NCBI RefSeq assembly: GCF_900105655.1
Contig: NZ_LT629787.1
Span: 3,472,001-3,536,000, forward strand
Direction: 5' to 3'
DNA: 64,000 bases
Source: Halopseudomonas salegens
GTDB taxonomy: Bacteria > Pseudomonadota > Gammaproteobacteria > Pseudomonadales > Pseudomonadaceae
Shown here: positions 37,401-46,210 of the stretch, one piece after another
Layout: each line of letters opens with the position of its first letter
Position numbering within the stretch: position 1 is the first letter of the stretch
The notes under the pieces: model-generated
Told to the model about the DNA's origin: nothing
Seen by the model: only the letters and a program-made list of their open reading frames with translations
The model's database searches: none
Position numbers and translations under genes: made by a program

Positions 37401-38959
37401 TACAAGAACCTGTTCGGGGTGTCGAGACGGTTGAGCTCGGCCCCCGTGATTTCATGGAAACAGAGTTTCACAAGCCGGGTTGGCGCAGCCTGTGCGGCTG
37501 GGCCTGTTTGTTTGCCCTGATTGCACTGGCCTCGAACATGGTCGATCCAGACCGTCTGGATCCGGCGCATCACACATTCATCTTTCTCATTGGCACCTTG
37601 GGGATCTGGCGGTACAGCAACGCCATTACCCATTATCTGCGCGGCATGTATTTTTTACATTGGCGTTTTCCGCAAATCCGTCGTGCGGTCGAGAAAATGG
37701 GTGATGCGGCCCTGCCTTCGCACATGTACATGGTGGTTACCAGCTTTCGTATTCCAACGGAAACCACTTTCAAGGTCTATCGCTCGGTGTTTCGCGAGCT
37801 GCAGCAATTGCCGGTCCCCAGCACCATTATTGCCTCGATCGTGGAAAAGGCGGACGAGAACTTCATCAAGCAGCTCATGCGTGAGGAGATCACGGACCGC
37901 GACGATATTCAGCTGGTCATAGTCCGGGCGCGAGGCACCGGTAAGCGTGATGGTCTGGCGCACGCCTTCCGGGCACTGTCCAGACGTATGCCGGTAGAGG
38001 ATGCGGTGGTCGGTGTTGTGGATGGCGATACCATCATGCTGCCCGGCTGCATTGAGCGGGCAGTAAAGCTGTTCGCTTATATGCCAAGCGTCGGCGGCGT
38101 GACCACCAACGAGTTCTGTGAGGTGGAAGGCGGCAGAATGATGCGCGAATGGCACGCCATGCGGTTTGTGCAGCGGCATATCAATATGTGCTCCATGTCA
38201 CTGTCCAGGCGGGTGCTGACGCTGACTGGGCGTCTGTCATTCTTTCGCGCCAGCATCATGACCGAGCCGGAGTTCATCAAGGATGTCGAGGCGGATTTTC
38301 TCGCGCATTGGCGACTGGGGCGTTTCCAGTTTCTGACCGGCGATGACAAATCATCCTGGTTCAGCTTGATGCGCGCCGGCTGGGATACCTTCTATGTTCC
38401 CGACAGCCATACCCTGACGGTGGAGCATCCACCGGACAACAACTTTTTCCGTGCCACGCGGCAATTGATGTACCGCTGGTATGGCAATTCCCTCAGGCAG
38501 AACTTCCGTGCCACCCGCGAGCTGGGTTGGTCACGTCTGGGGCTGTTCGCCAGTTATGTACTGTATGACCAACGGATATCCATGTGGACCTGTCTGGTGG
38601 GCCTGACCGGCTCCATCGTCGCGGGTTTGTTCCTGGGCATCCAGTATCTGCTGATTTACCTGTTCTGGATTCTGTTGTCGCGCACCCTGGTGTGCCTGTT
38701 GTTTTTCCTGACGCGGCATCCGGTGCATCCGCTGTATCCATTTGTTCTTTATTACAACCAGATAGTCGGGTCGTTAATGAAGGTGTACTCGATGTTCCAC
38801 ATGGATCAGCAAAGTTGGACCCGGCAAAAAACCACCTTGGGAAACAGTAATGATTTTGATGCGGGGCTGAACCGCTGGACCTCGAAAATGATGCTGGTGT
38901 CATCCATCGCCATTTTCTTCGCTGTCATTTCGGCGCTGTTGGATATTTCGCAACTCTGA
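37397..38959 (+). CDS. alg8: Alginate polymerase catalytic subunit Alg8
   Basis: Inner-membrane GT2 glycosyltransferase that polymerises mannuronate from GDP-mannuronate. The 520-residue protein has N-terminal membrane helices (about 30-75), a cytoplasmic GT-A domain (about 105-370) and further C-terminal helices (about 395-460 and 495-515). Motifs are VDGDT (D209, D211), TNEFCEVEGG, TGDDKSSW (D316-317) and the processivity-type RQLMYRWYGNSLRQN. GTG start at 37397 overlaps the algA stop. It is slightly longer than the ~494-residue P. aeruginosa protein, with a divergent N-terminus. It acts with Alg44. Confidence 0.94.
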   Translation: MIQEPVRGVETVELGPRDFMETEFHKPGWRSLCGWACLFALIALASNMVDPDRLDPAHHTFIFLIGTLGIWRYSNAITHYLRGMYFLHWRFPQIRRAVEKMGDAALPSHMYMVVTSFRIPTETTFKVYRSVFRELQQLPVPSTIIASIVEKADENFIKQLMREEITDRDDIQLVIVRARGTGKRDGLAHAFRALSRRMPVEDAVVGVVDGDTIMLPGCIERAVKLFAYMPSVGGVTTNEFCEVEGGRMMREWHAMRFVQRHINMCSMSLSRRVLTLTGRLSFFRASIMTEPEFIKDVEADFLAHWRLGRFQFLTGDDKSSWFSLMRAGWDTFYVPDSHTLTVEHPPDNNFFRATRQLMYRWYGNSLRQNFRATRELGWSRLGLFASYVLYDQRISMWTCLVGLTGSIVAGLFLGIQYLLIYLFWILLSRTLVCLLFFLTRHPVHPLYPFVLYYNQIVGSLMKVYSMFHMDQQSWTRQKTTLGNSNDFDAGLNRWTSKMMLVSSIAIFFAVISALLDISQL

Positions 38960-38982
38960 ATAATGGATTAGGGGCATAGGAC

Positions 38983-40146
38983 ATGAGTACATCAATTCTC
39001 AAAGAACAGGTTGTCCATGAGGCAATCGACGAGCGTCAGCATATTCGTACCCGCATACCGGCGCAGGCAAGACTGACGGGCAGCCAGGGCGAAAGTATTT
39101 CCTGTGATGTGCAGGATATCTCGCTGGGCGGCATCGGGCTGATCTATCCCGAGCCACTGAAACTGGGCAGCCTGTATGAGGTGGCCATCACTCTGGGCAT
39201 GAGCCGGGTTGACCTGAGCTTCAAGGCCAAGGTCAAGGTGGTATCTCAGAAAGGTGATCAGGTCGGCACCCAGTTTGTTGATCTGGACCCACAGAAAGCG
39301 GACATCCTGCGCTATCTCATTTCCTCCTATATGTCCGGTGAAATCGCTGATATCAATGGTCTGTTCAATGTCATGCAGCGGGAAAACTACATCAAGGAGC
39401 GCAAGCAGAAACACAGTACCCAGCGCACCCCGGGGGAAAGGCTGAAAGCTGCCGCGGGGTCGTTGCTGTTTCTGTTGATAGGTTTGCTGGCGCTGGCGTA
39501 TGTGCTGTTCAAGGCCTATGAACTGATGTTCCGCATTCCGGCCAGTCAGGCGCTGGTCAGCAGCAACAGCTTTATCGTCAGCATGCCGGAGAATGGCAAT
39601 GTGCGTTTTCTGGTTCCTGAAGGTCAGACCCAGGTCACCACCGGACAGCCGCTGGCAAGCATTTCCACTCAGCTTGGCACCAGCATCACCTCGCCAGCAG
39701 ATGTTGCCGCAATGATGGACCTGGCCCCGGGTGATATCGAAACATTGCTGGGGCAAACCAATATTGAAACGGTTATTTCCAGCCCCTGTGATTGCACGAT
39801 TTATTATCCGGGTAGCCATTTGAGTGGCTTTGGTTACAAGGGTGACCCACTGTTGCACCTGTTGCCGAATGACCAGCCGTTGTTCGTACAGGCCAGCGTA
39901 CCTTTCGAAAAGCTCGATACCTTGCGTCGCACCCAGCGCGTCAGCTTGCGCCCCTACGGCGCAGAGCAGGCGATCACCGGCCGCTTGGTCAGCGCTTCGA
40001 TCAATCAGCAAAACCAGATGGTATTGCTGAATATCGAACCGGAAACGGCCCTGTCCATCGAGGACTACCAAAAGCCCGTGTGGGTTGAGTTTGTCCTTGG
40101 GCTGCCCGGAATGCCGGGCTCGGACATCATCAGTGAATTGCGCTAG
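38983..40146 (+). CDS. alg44: Alginate co-polymerase Alg44 with PilZ domain
   Basis: c-di-GMP-binding partner of Alg8, 387 residues. An N-terminal PilZ domain has the RxxxR motif (Arg 18 and Arg 22 in RQHIR) and DISLGG (Asp 45, Ser 47, Gly 50). All the expected ligand residues are therefore present, and polymerisation should depend on c-di-GMP. A single membrane helix (about 155-180) follows, then a periplasmic membrane-fusion-like domain. It is co-directional with alg8 (23-nt gap) and algK (9-nt gap). Confidence 0.94.
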   Translation: MSTSILKEQVVHEAIDERQHIRTRIPAQARLTGSQGESISCDVQDISLGGIGLIYPEPLKLGSLYEVAITLGMSRVDLSFKAKVKVVSQKGDQVGTQFVDLDPQKADILRYLISSYMSGEIADINGLFNVMQRENYIKERKQKHSTQRTPGERLKAAAGSLLFLLIGLLALAYVLFKAYELMFRIPASQALVSSNSFIVSMPENGNVRFLVPEGQTQVTTGQPLASISTQLGTSITSPADVAAMMDLAPGDIETLLGQTNIETVISSPCDCTIYYPGSHLSGFGYKGDPLLHLLPNDQPLFVQASVPFEKLDTLRRTQRVSLRPYGAEQAITGRLVSASINQQNQMVLLNIEPETALSIEDYQKPVWVEFVLGLPGMPGSDIISELR

Positions 40147-40155
40147 GTAACGACT

Positions 40156-41586
40156 ATGCGCTTATTCAATCTGGTATTGCCGCTTGCCCTGGTGGGCGTA
40201 TTGCTGAGCTTGCCGGTCCAGGCCCGGGGCCTTGAACAGATTCGTTACGAGCTGTTCAAGAACCCGCAGGCAGATGTCGAGGCTGATTTGCGCAGGTTGG
40301 TGGCGCGTGGTGATCATGCGGCCATGCACCTGCTTGGCGATGTATTGTCCAAGGCAGAGGTTTCGGGTCACGGGGAAACCATATCACTGTTCAAGGCTGC
40401 GTTTGATCGTGGGCAGGGAGAGGTGACTGCGTTGGGGGCACTGGCCAGTCTCATGGAGCGCTATCCCTACTGGCGTGAGCAGTACCGGGAGTATTTTCGG
40501 CAGGCTTTGCAGCTTTATCCTCACGACCGAGACCGCCAGACACTGGCTGCAACCCTGAGTGTTTTTCTCACCTATCCGGAGCTCTTTGCAGCGGATGACG
40601 CCGAGCGTCTGATCGTACTACACCAACGCTCATGTCTGATCGATTGTGGCACTGAGCTGTATTGGGCGATTCTGGCCGAGCGCCAGGGTGATATGCAGAC
40701 CGCCGATCACCACTACCGCACAGCCATGTTTACCGATGCGCGTGCCGCCGAGCGTTACTACAACTTTCTGGGGCCGCAACAGGATCAGGTATTCCCCCGC
40801 GTCGCTCGTGAACTGGAGCCCCACGTTGAGGAGATGTCAGCTGATGCAATCAATCAGATCGGCAGGGTGCTCGATCGTATCAGTGATCTATACCGGATCG
40901 ATGAAGACGTTGCCGAGTGGAAACGGCGCGAGCAGGCGGAGTTGTTGGGTATCGAGCTGGAGCCCAGCCCACCCGGTTACGTAGCCGAGTCCGAGCGTTT
41001 GCGCCATGAAGCGCTGCGCTGGGCCGAGCATGCTGCAGCACGCAACTGGCTGCCGGCCCTGATCTCGCGATTCTACTTCATGACCTCGATGCCGGATAAT
41101 TTCAGCGGCGCCGAAGCCATGGAGCTGATTGATCGGATCAGCTTGCAGGACCCGGTCCGTGCCCGTTCATTGCGGGCCAGCGCCCTGATGGTGACCAACT
41201 GGAAAACACTCAATCCGGGCAAGGCGCATGAGTTGATTCAGGCACTGATTGCTGAAGGCAATACCGAAGGATATATGTTGCTTGCTGATCTCCATACCCG
41301 GGGCGGGCTGGATGAGCCGGATCAGCAAGCGGCGCTGAAGCTGTACCAGCAGATGGCCGAACGCGGTTCGGCGGCAGCCTACTACCGGCAGGCGGCATTG
41401 TTTACATCGGGTAGGGCGATCTGCCACGACCACACAAGAGCATACGCCTATGCAATGGTCGCCGTCGATTTTGGAACCGTGCGCGCGCGTGGCCTGATGC
41501 GTCAACTCGAATCGCATCTGAGTGAAGCCGAGAAGTCCAGAGCGCTGGCCATTCGCAACAGCATTATCAGGGAGTTCGGTATATGA
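40156..41586 (+). CDS. algK: Alginate export scaffold AlgK (TPR/Sel1 repeats), without lipobox
   Basis: Periplasmic TPR protein that joins the synthase to the AlgE porin, 476 residues. Helical TPR/Sel1-like repeats fill the chain; the clearest are at the C-terminus (LLADLHTRGGLDEPDQQAALKLYQQMA, YRQAALFTSGR). The N-terminus is a signal peptide (about 1-23, ending VQARG) that contains no cysteine. Classical AlgK is a lipoprotein, so this one is probably soluble or held only by protein contacts. The identification rests on position between alg44 and algE, length and repeats; sequence similarity is modest. The stop overlaps the algE start (ATGA). Confidence 0.82.
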   Translation: MRLFNLVLPLALVGVLLSLPVQARGLEQIRYELFKNPQADVEADLRRLVARGDHAAMHLLGDVLSKAEVSGHGETISLFKAAFDRGQGEVTALGALASLMERYPYWREQYREYFRQALQLYPHDRDRQTLAATLSVFLTYPELFAADDAERLIVLHQRSCLIDCGTELYWAILAERQGDMQTADHHYRTAMFTDARAAERYYNFLGPQQDQVFPRVARELEPHVEEMSADAINQIGRVLDRISDLYRIDEDVAEWKRREQAELLGIELEPSPPGYVAESERLRHEALRWAEHAAARNWLPALISRFYFMTSMPDNFSGAEAMELIDRISLQDPVRARSLRASALMVTNWKTLNPGKAHELIQALIAEGNTEGYMLLADLHTRGGLDEPDQQAALKLYQQMAERGSAAAYYRQAALFTSGRAICHDHTRAYAYAMVAVDFGTVRARGLMRQLESHLSEAEKSRALAIRNSIIREFGI

Positions 41587-42965
41587 AGGGATTATCACGC
41601 AGCCAGGTGATGGTTGCAGGGGTGCTGTTGGTCACTGGCTCCAGCGTCTGGGCACAGGATGAGGCTGCACGGCCTATGGGTGAGCTGCCGTTTGCCGACC
41701 AGGTCGTTACCTATGAAGTACGCAACAAGGTGACAGTTCAAGGCGGTATTGGACCTGAGGATTCGTTGCTTGGTGCAGATCGTGAAAGCTTCTACAGCTT
41801 GCGATATGAGCCGACGTTCATCTGGTACTCTCCGGAAAAACGCTGGCCACGCTGGCAGGTTTTCACCCGGGGTTGGCTGGCCTATGACTCAAGCTCATCC
41901 GTCACCCCCCTGCAGGAAGAAAACCAGGAAAGGGTAGAGGGCTTGAATGCGGAGCTGCGAGAGTTCTATGTACGCCGTAATCTGCTAGGTGATGACCCGC
42001 GTTTTGCCGTGACGGTAGGCCGTCAGCGTTTTGCCGACCGGCTGGGCATCTGGTGGGATGATACCTTCGAAGCCGTTCGTTTTGATTACACCGATAGTTA
42101 CTCACGCGGCTTTGCTGCGGCCGGACAAAAATTCTACTACTACAACTCGGACGTCAATCAGCTGGACCCCCGCGACAAGGATGTATTTTATGCCATGGGC
42201 GAGTATGCCTGGGGCTGGCAGAATCGGCATTGGCTCGGTGTGCGAATGCTGTACGAGCATGACTATTCCGGGCGCCAGGCGGACGATCCGGAAGACTTTA
42301 CCGGCATTCGCTATGGCCTGTTTGCCAGTGGTGACGGCATCCTCTCGCCCTGGCTCAGTGACTACCATGTTGAACTGGCTGCAGTGTACGGAGAGCGCGA
42401 GACACCCAGTCTCTCGGGTACGGAGTCTACCGACATCCGTGGTTGGGCCTTGTTGACCGAACTGGGCAAACGGTTTGATGACCGCCCCTGGAGCCCCAGA
42501 CTGGTCATGCGCGCCGGCTTGACCGACAAGCCGAAAGAAGAAGCTGACGGCTTCTATCTCAACCGTATCCAGTCGGACCGACTGATCAACCAGGAAACCT
42601 ATAGCACACGCCTGGTCAGTTCCTTCGTGCGCCTGGATATTCGCAACCTGGTGTATGTCGGTCTGGCCGCCGAATTGCAACCGACGGCAAGGACCAGCCT
42701 GGATGTGCGGGCCAGTCAGCTCTGGTTGCGCAATCGCGAGCGTGGTCTGCCGGTATTCACCAATACACTGCAGGATACCGGCAGCAAATCGGTTGGTCAG
42801 GTACTGGATCTGAACTACTACTGGCAAAGCTTTCCATTGGCCTACCGTGGACGGCACTTTGATATGAACACACTGCTCAGTGCCAGTTACTTTCGTGCGG
42901 GTTCAGCCACAGGAGATCTGGATGACGATTACCAGGTTTCCCTGGGCATCGTAATGCGTTACTGA
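41583..42965 (+). CDS. algE: Outer-membrane alginate porin AlgE
   Basis: Outer-membrane beta-barrel through which alginate leaves the cell, 460 residues including a signal peptide (about 1-24, SSVWAQ). The chain alternates polar and aromatic residues as in beta-strands and contains AlgE-like blocks: FYSLRYEPTFIWY, VTVGRQRFADRLGIWWDD, FEAVRFDY and GVRMLYEHDYSG. It ends in an aromatic (VMRY), as barrels do. It overlaps algK by 4 nt and precedes algI by 14 nt. Confidence 0.93.
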   Translation: MKGLSRSQVMVAGVLLVTGSSVWAQDEAARPMGELPFADQVVTYEVRNKVTVQGGIGPEDSLLGADRESFYSLRYEPTFIWYSPEKRWPRWQVFTRGWLAYDSSSSVTPLQEENQERVEGLNAELREFYVRRNLLGDDPRFAVTVGRQRFADRLGIWWDDTFEAVRFDYTDSYSRGFAAAGQKFYYYNSDVNQLDPRDKDVFYAMGEYAWGWQNRHWLGVRMLYEHDYSGRQADDPEDFTGIRYGLFASGDGILSPWLSDYHVELAAVYGERETPSLSGTESTDIRGWALLTELGKRFDDRPWSPRLVMRAGLTDKPKEEADGFYLNRIQSDRLINQETYSTRLVSSFVRLDIRNLVYVGLAAELQPTARTSLDVRASQLWLRNRERGLPVFTNTLQDTGSKSVGQVLDLNYYWQSFPLAYRGRHFDMNTLLSASYFRAGSATGDLDDDYQVSLGIVMRY

Positions 42966-42979
42966 CAGGGACGTCGGCC

Positions 42980-44407
42980 ATGGTCTTCAGCTCAAACATA
43001 TTCTTGTTCATGTTTCTGCCAGCCTTCCTGTTGCTGTATTACGTGGTGGGCAGCCGCTGGCGTTCACTGGTCATTGTGTTGGGCAGCTACCTGTTCTATT
43101 CCTGGTGGCGGCCGGATTTTCTGTTGTTGTTTGTCGGCATAACCTACTGGAATTACTGGTTCGGGCTGCGGATCAAGGCCAATCTGGATAGCGACAACAA
43201 ACAACGGGCGTTTCGCTGGCTGACCGTCGGGGTCATTGGCAACCTGGCGACCCTCGGTTACTTCAAATATGCCAATTTTGGCGTGGATGTCATAACTGCA
43301 GCGCTTGAGCCGCTGGGCATCAACACGTTCACCCTGGAGCGAATAATCCTGCCGCTGGGGATTTCGTTCTATGTGTTCCAGGCGATCAGTTACATTGTCG
43401 ATATTTATCGCAAACAGGCGGAGCCAACCCGCAGCCTGATTGATTTCGCAGCCTATATCGCGTTGTTTCCGCAGCTGATTGCCGGGCCTATTGTGCGCTA
43501 CAAGCTGATAGATCTGCAGCTCAAACAGCGAACACACTCCATGGAGCTGTTCTCGTTGGGCGTCAGCCGTTTCATGGTGGGTTTTATTCAAAAGGTATTG
43601 ATTGCTGACTCGCTGGCGCCGCTGAGCGCTATGTTCCTCAGTGAAAGCGAGCCGCAAGTCGTTGATGCCTGGTTGGGATTGCTGGCTTCCGTCGTGCAGC
43701 TGACTTTCGATTTCTCTGGATACAGCAATATGGCTATTGGTCTGGGGATGATGATGGGTTTCCGTTTTCCGGAAAACTTCAATCAGCCTTTTATGGCCCA
43801 GAGCATTACCGAGTTCTGGCAACGCTGGCACATGACCCTTGGAGACTTCTTGCGTGACTATGTGTATATGCCCATAGTCCGACGTCGCATGGCCGGCCCC
43901 TTGGTTGCTTTGGTCTATACCATGTTGTTGTCCGGTTTTTGGCATGGCGCAAGCTTCGCTTTCATTTTATGGGGCTTGTTTTTTGGTGTCACCATGGTGG
44001 TGGAACGACGCTTGGGGATAGCCACCAAAATCAATACGCCTTACAACGTCTGGCGCAATGCCCGCACTTTCTTGCTACTCAATTTGAGCATGCCGCTATT
44101 CCATACGGGTGATCTTCGCCACAGCCTGGATATTTATGCCGGTTTGTTCGGTTTCAATGGTCTGGGCAATCTTGAAGGCTATGTTTACGGAGCTTCTCTG
44201 ATGAGCATAAGTTTCCTGGTGGTGGCCCTGACCTGGTGGTTTTTTACCGGACGAATAAATCTGCGCTACTACGCAGGTGAGCAAGAGGGGTACTTCATGC
44301 AGCACGTGAGCAGTTTAAGTGCGCTGTTTCTTTGGGCCGGATTTGTGCTTGCACTCACCCGGCTGGCGGCCAATTCATTTTCACCGTTCCTGTATTTCCA
44401 GTTTTAG
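42980..44407 (+). CDS. algI: Alginate O-acetyltransferase AlgI (MBOAT)
   Basis: Multi-membrane acyl-transfer protein that brings acetyl groups to the periplasm, 475 residues. MBOAT features are FSSNIFLFMFLPAF, LPLGISFYVFQAISYIVD, FPQLIAGPIVRY and the invariant His in SGFWHGASF. That His is residue 322, the same number as the essential His of P. aeruginosa AlgI. The ATG at 42980 is 14 nt after algE. In the classical order algG, algX and algL lie between algE and algI; here they come later. Confidence 0.95.
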   Translation: MVFSSNIFLFMFLPAFLLLYYVVGSRWRSLVIVLGSYLFYSWWRPDFLLLFVGITYWNYWFGLRIKANLDSDNKQRAFRWLTVGVIGNLATLGYFKYANFGVDVITAALEPLGINTFTLERIILPLGISFYVFQAISYIVDIYRKQAEPTRSLIDFAAYIALFPQLIAGPIVRYKLIDLQLKQRTHSMELFSLGVSRFMVGFIQKVLIADSLAPLSAMFLSESEPQVVDAWLGLLASVVQLTFDFSGYSNMAIGLGMMMGFRFPENFNQPFMAQSITEFWQRWHMTLGDFLRDYVYMPIVRRRMAGPLVALVYTMLLSGFWHGASFAFILWGLFFGVTMVVERRLGIATKINTPYNVWRNARTFLLLNLSMPLFHTGDLRHSLDIYAGLFGFNGLGNLEGYVYGASLMSISFLVVALTWWFFTGRINLRYYAGEQEGYFMQHVSSLSALFLWAGFVLALTRLAANSFSPFLYFQF

Positions 44408-44416
44408 GGGGCCAAT

Positions 44417-45532
44417 ATGTTTCCTGTGATGCGTACGGCCAGCAAAGTTAACGGATATATCTTCATCGTGATGTTGGCGGGCATGCTGGTGTATTCGTTG
44501 CCTGCCGTATTTGGTTTTGCCCGAACCCAGACGCAGTCTGTCAGCCTGTTTGTCGATGGTCAGTTACTGCGGCAGTTCGAGCAGTTCTACGACAAGCGCT
44601 TTTTTCTGCGCGACTTGTCTGTTCGGCATTGGGCCAATCTGCAGTATCTGTTGTTCCGGGAAGGATCCAGTGGCGTGGTATTGGGGCGCGATGGCTGGTT
44701 GTTCACCAACCAGGAGTACCATTCGCCCAATGACTTGCAGAGCAATATTGACAACCAGTTGGCAGATATCGATCGGGTCAGGTTACAGCTGCAAGCGGCC
44801 GGCAAGCAGCTGATACTCCTTCCGGTGCCGATGAAACTGGATGTGTACCGGCAGCACGCGCTGCAGCAGCCTGATGCCAGACTGGTCAATCTGCATGACG
44901 AGTTTGTTGCTGACTTGCAGGCCAGGGGCGTGGCAGTCAGTCCGGTGCGGGCGGCCTTCCTCGAGCAGGGTACCGACGGGGCGCTTTTTGTCCGCAACGA
45001 CACACACTGGAGCCCGGCCGGTGCCCGCCTGGCGGCCAATGAACTGGCTCGTCAGTACCCGGACTTGCTGGGGCAAAGTGACTATGTCAGTGAAGCGGTG
45101 GGTGAAAAGGCCCTGAAGGGCGACCTGGTCAACTTTCTGAATTTTGACCCCCGGCTGGCCCCGGTGTTTTTCCGGACCGAACCGGTGGTGCTCTACGAAA
45201 CGCTGCAACGTCAGCAGAGCTTTGACGCTGCTGATCTGTTTGGTGAGGTCAAGCATAGCTTGCTGGTAGTGGGTACCAGTTACACCGCCATGGATGACTG
45301 GAACTTCGTCGGTTTTCTCAAACAGGCTCTGCAATCCGATCTGCTGGATGTTGCGCTGGAGGCGCGCGGACCTTTCCATGCCATGGATGTCTTCCTCGAC
45401 AGTGAGGCTTTCGCCAGCCCGGAACTGAAGACGGTCATCTGGGAGTTTCCCGTTCGAACCCTGCTGGCACACCGGACAAACCTGCGCGATTCAAGCCTGG
45501 ATCCACAGCCCACCCTTGCTACCGAGAGGTAA
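44417..45532 (+). CDS. algJ: Alginate O-acetyltransferase AlgJ
   Basis: Periplasmic SGNH-like transferase of the acetylation complex, membrane-anchored near residues 12-35, 371 residues. Catalytic signature: D-x-H in NDTHWSP (Asp 195, His 197) and the Ser in GTSYTA (Ser 288). GRDGWLFTNQEYH is a further AlgJ/AlgX marker. It lies 9 nt after algI and abuts algF. Confidence 0.94.
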   Translation: MFPVMRTASKVNGYIFIVMLAGMLVYSLPAVFGFARTQTQSVSLFVDGQLLRQFEQFYDKRFFLRDLSVRHWANLQYLLFREGSSGVVLGRDGWLFTNQEYHSPNDLQSNIDNQLADIDRVRLQLQAAGKQLILLPVPMKLDVYRQHALQQPDARLVNLHDEFVADLQARGVAVSPVRAAFLEQGTDGALFVRNDTHWSPAGARLAANELARQYPDLLGQSDYVSEAVGEKALKGDLVNFLNFDPRLAPVFFRTEPVVLYETLQRQQSFDAADLFGEVKHSLLVVGTSYTAMDDWNFVGFLKQALQSDLLDVALEARGPFHAMDVFLDSEAFASPELKTVIWEFPVRTLLAHRTNLRDSSLDPQPTLATER

Positions 45533-45537
45533 TGACA

Positions 45538-46185
45538 ATGAACAAGTGCGTATTTTTTTCCTGTGTTATGGCTTGCTGGATGCTGATCTTCAGCTCCCTG
45601 GCGACAGCGCAGGACGCCAATGCCGACCTCTATGATGCGGTGGCGCCGGCTGATTCTGCCTATATCCGCGTACTCAATCTGAGCGACATCAGCATCGAGG
45701 TCGGTTTGACCAGCAAAACCCGGTCCCAGCGCGTGCCGGCGGGGCAGTTCGGTGGTTACCGATTTGTGCCTCCGGGAAGTCATCGCATCAGTATCGGTGA
45801 AAAGACGCTGGAAGCCGAGCTGAAAGCCAATACCGCCAGCACCCTGATTTACCGCGACGGGCAGCTGCAGTTGCTTGACGATGCCTTCATCAACGAGCCA
45901 CGGCGGGCTCAGATCGCTTTTTACAACCTGACCGGGACAGACGCCACGCTGAAAACCGCAGATGGTCAGCACACAGTAGTCGATACCCTGGGGCAGAACC
46001 AGACCGGCAGCCGCATGGTCAACGAGGTCAAGATAGGTTTTGCTGCCTATCAGGGTGAGCGCCTGCTGGCCAGCTACGAAGAGCTGCTGCTGCGCAAGGG
46101 GCGTTCCTACAGTTATGCGTTGATGCCGGATGCCAGTGGTTATCGAGCCGTGATGTTGGCGAACAGCATTGACCCTTCTGAATAA
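45538..46185 (+). CDS. algF: Alginate acetylation adaptor AlgF
   Basis: Periplasmic helper of alginate acetylation with no known catalytic motif, 215 residues. A signal peptide (about 1-25, SSLATAQ) is followed by two similar beta-rich modules (AYIRVLNLSDISIEVGL and AQIAFYNLTGTDATLKT). ATG 45538 lies 8 nt behind GAGAGG; an ATG at 45532 overlapping the algJ stop is less well placed. Assignment comes from the module pattern and its place next to algJ. Confidence 0.9.
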   Translation: MNKCVFFSCVMACWMLIFSSLATAQDANADLYDAVAPADSAYIRVLNLSDISIEVGLTSKTRSQRVPAGQFGGYRFVPPGSHRISIGEKTLEAELKANTASTLIYRDGQLQLLDDAFINEPRRAQIAFYNLTGTDATLKTADGQHTVVDTLGQNQTGSRMVNEVKIGFAAYQGERLLASYEELLLRKGRSYSYALMPDASGYRAVMLANSIDPSE

Positions 46186-46210
46186 TGATCAGAATACAAG
46201 GATGACAACT

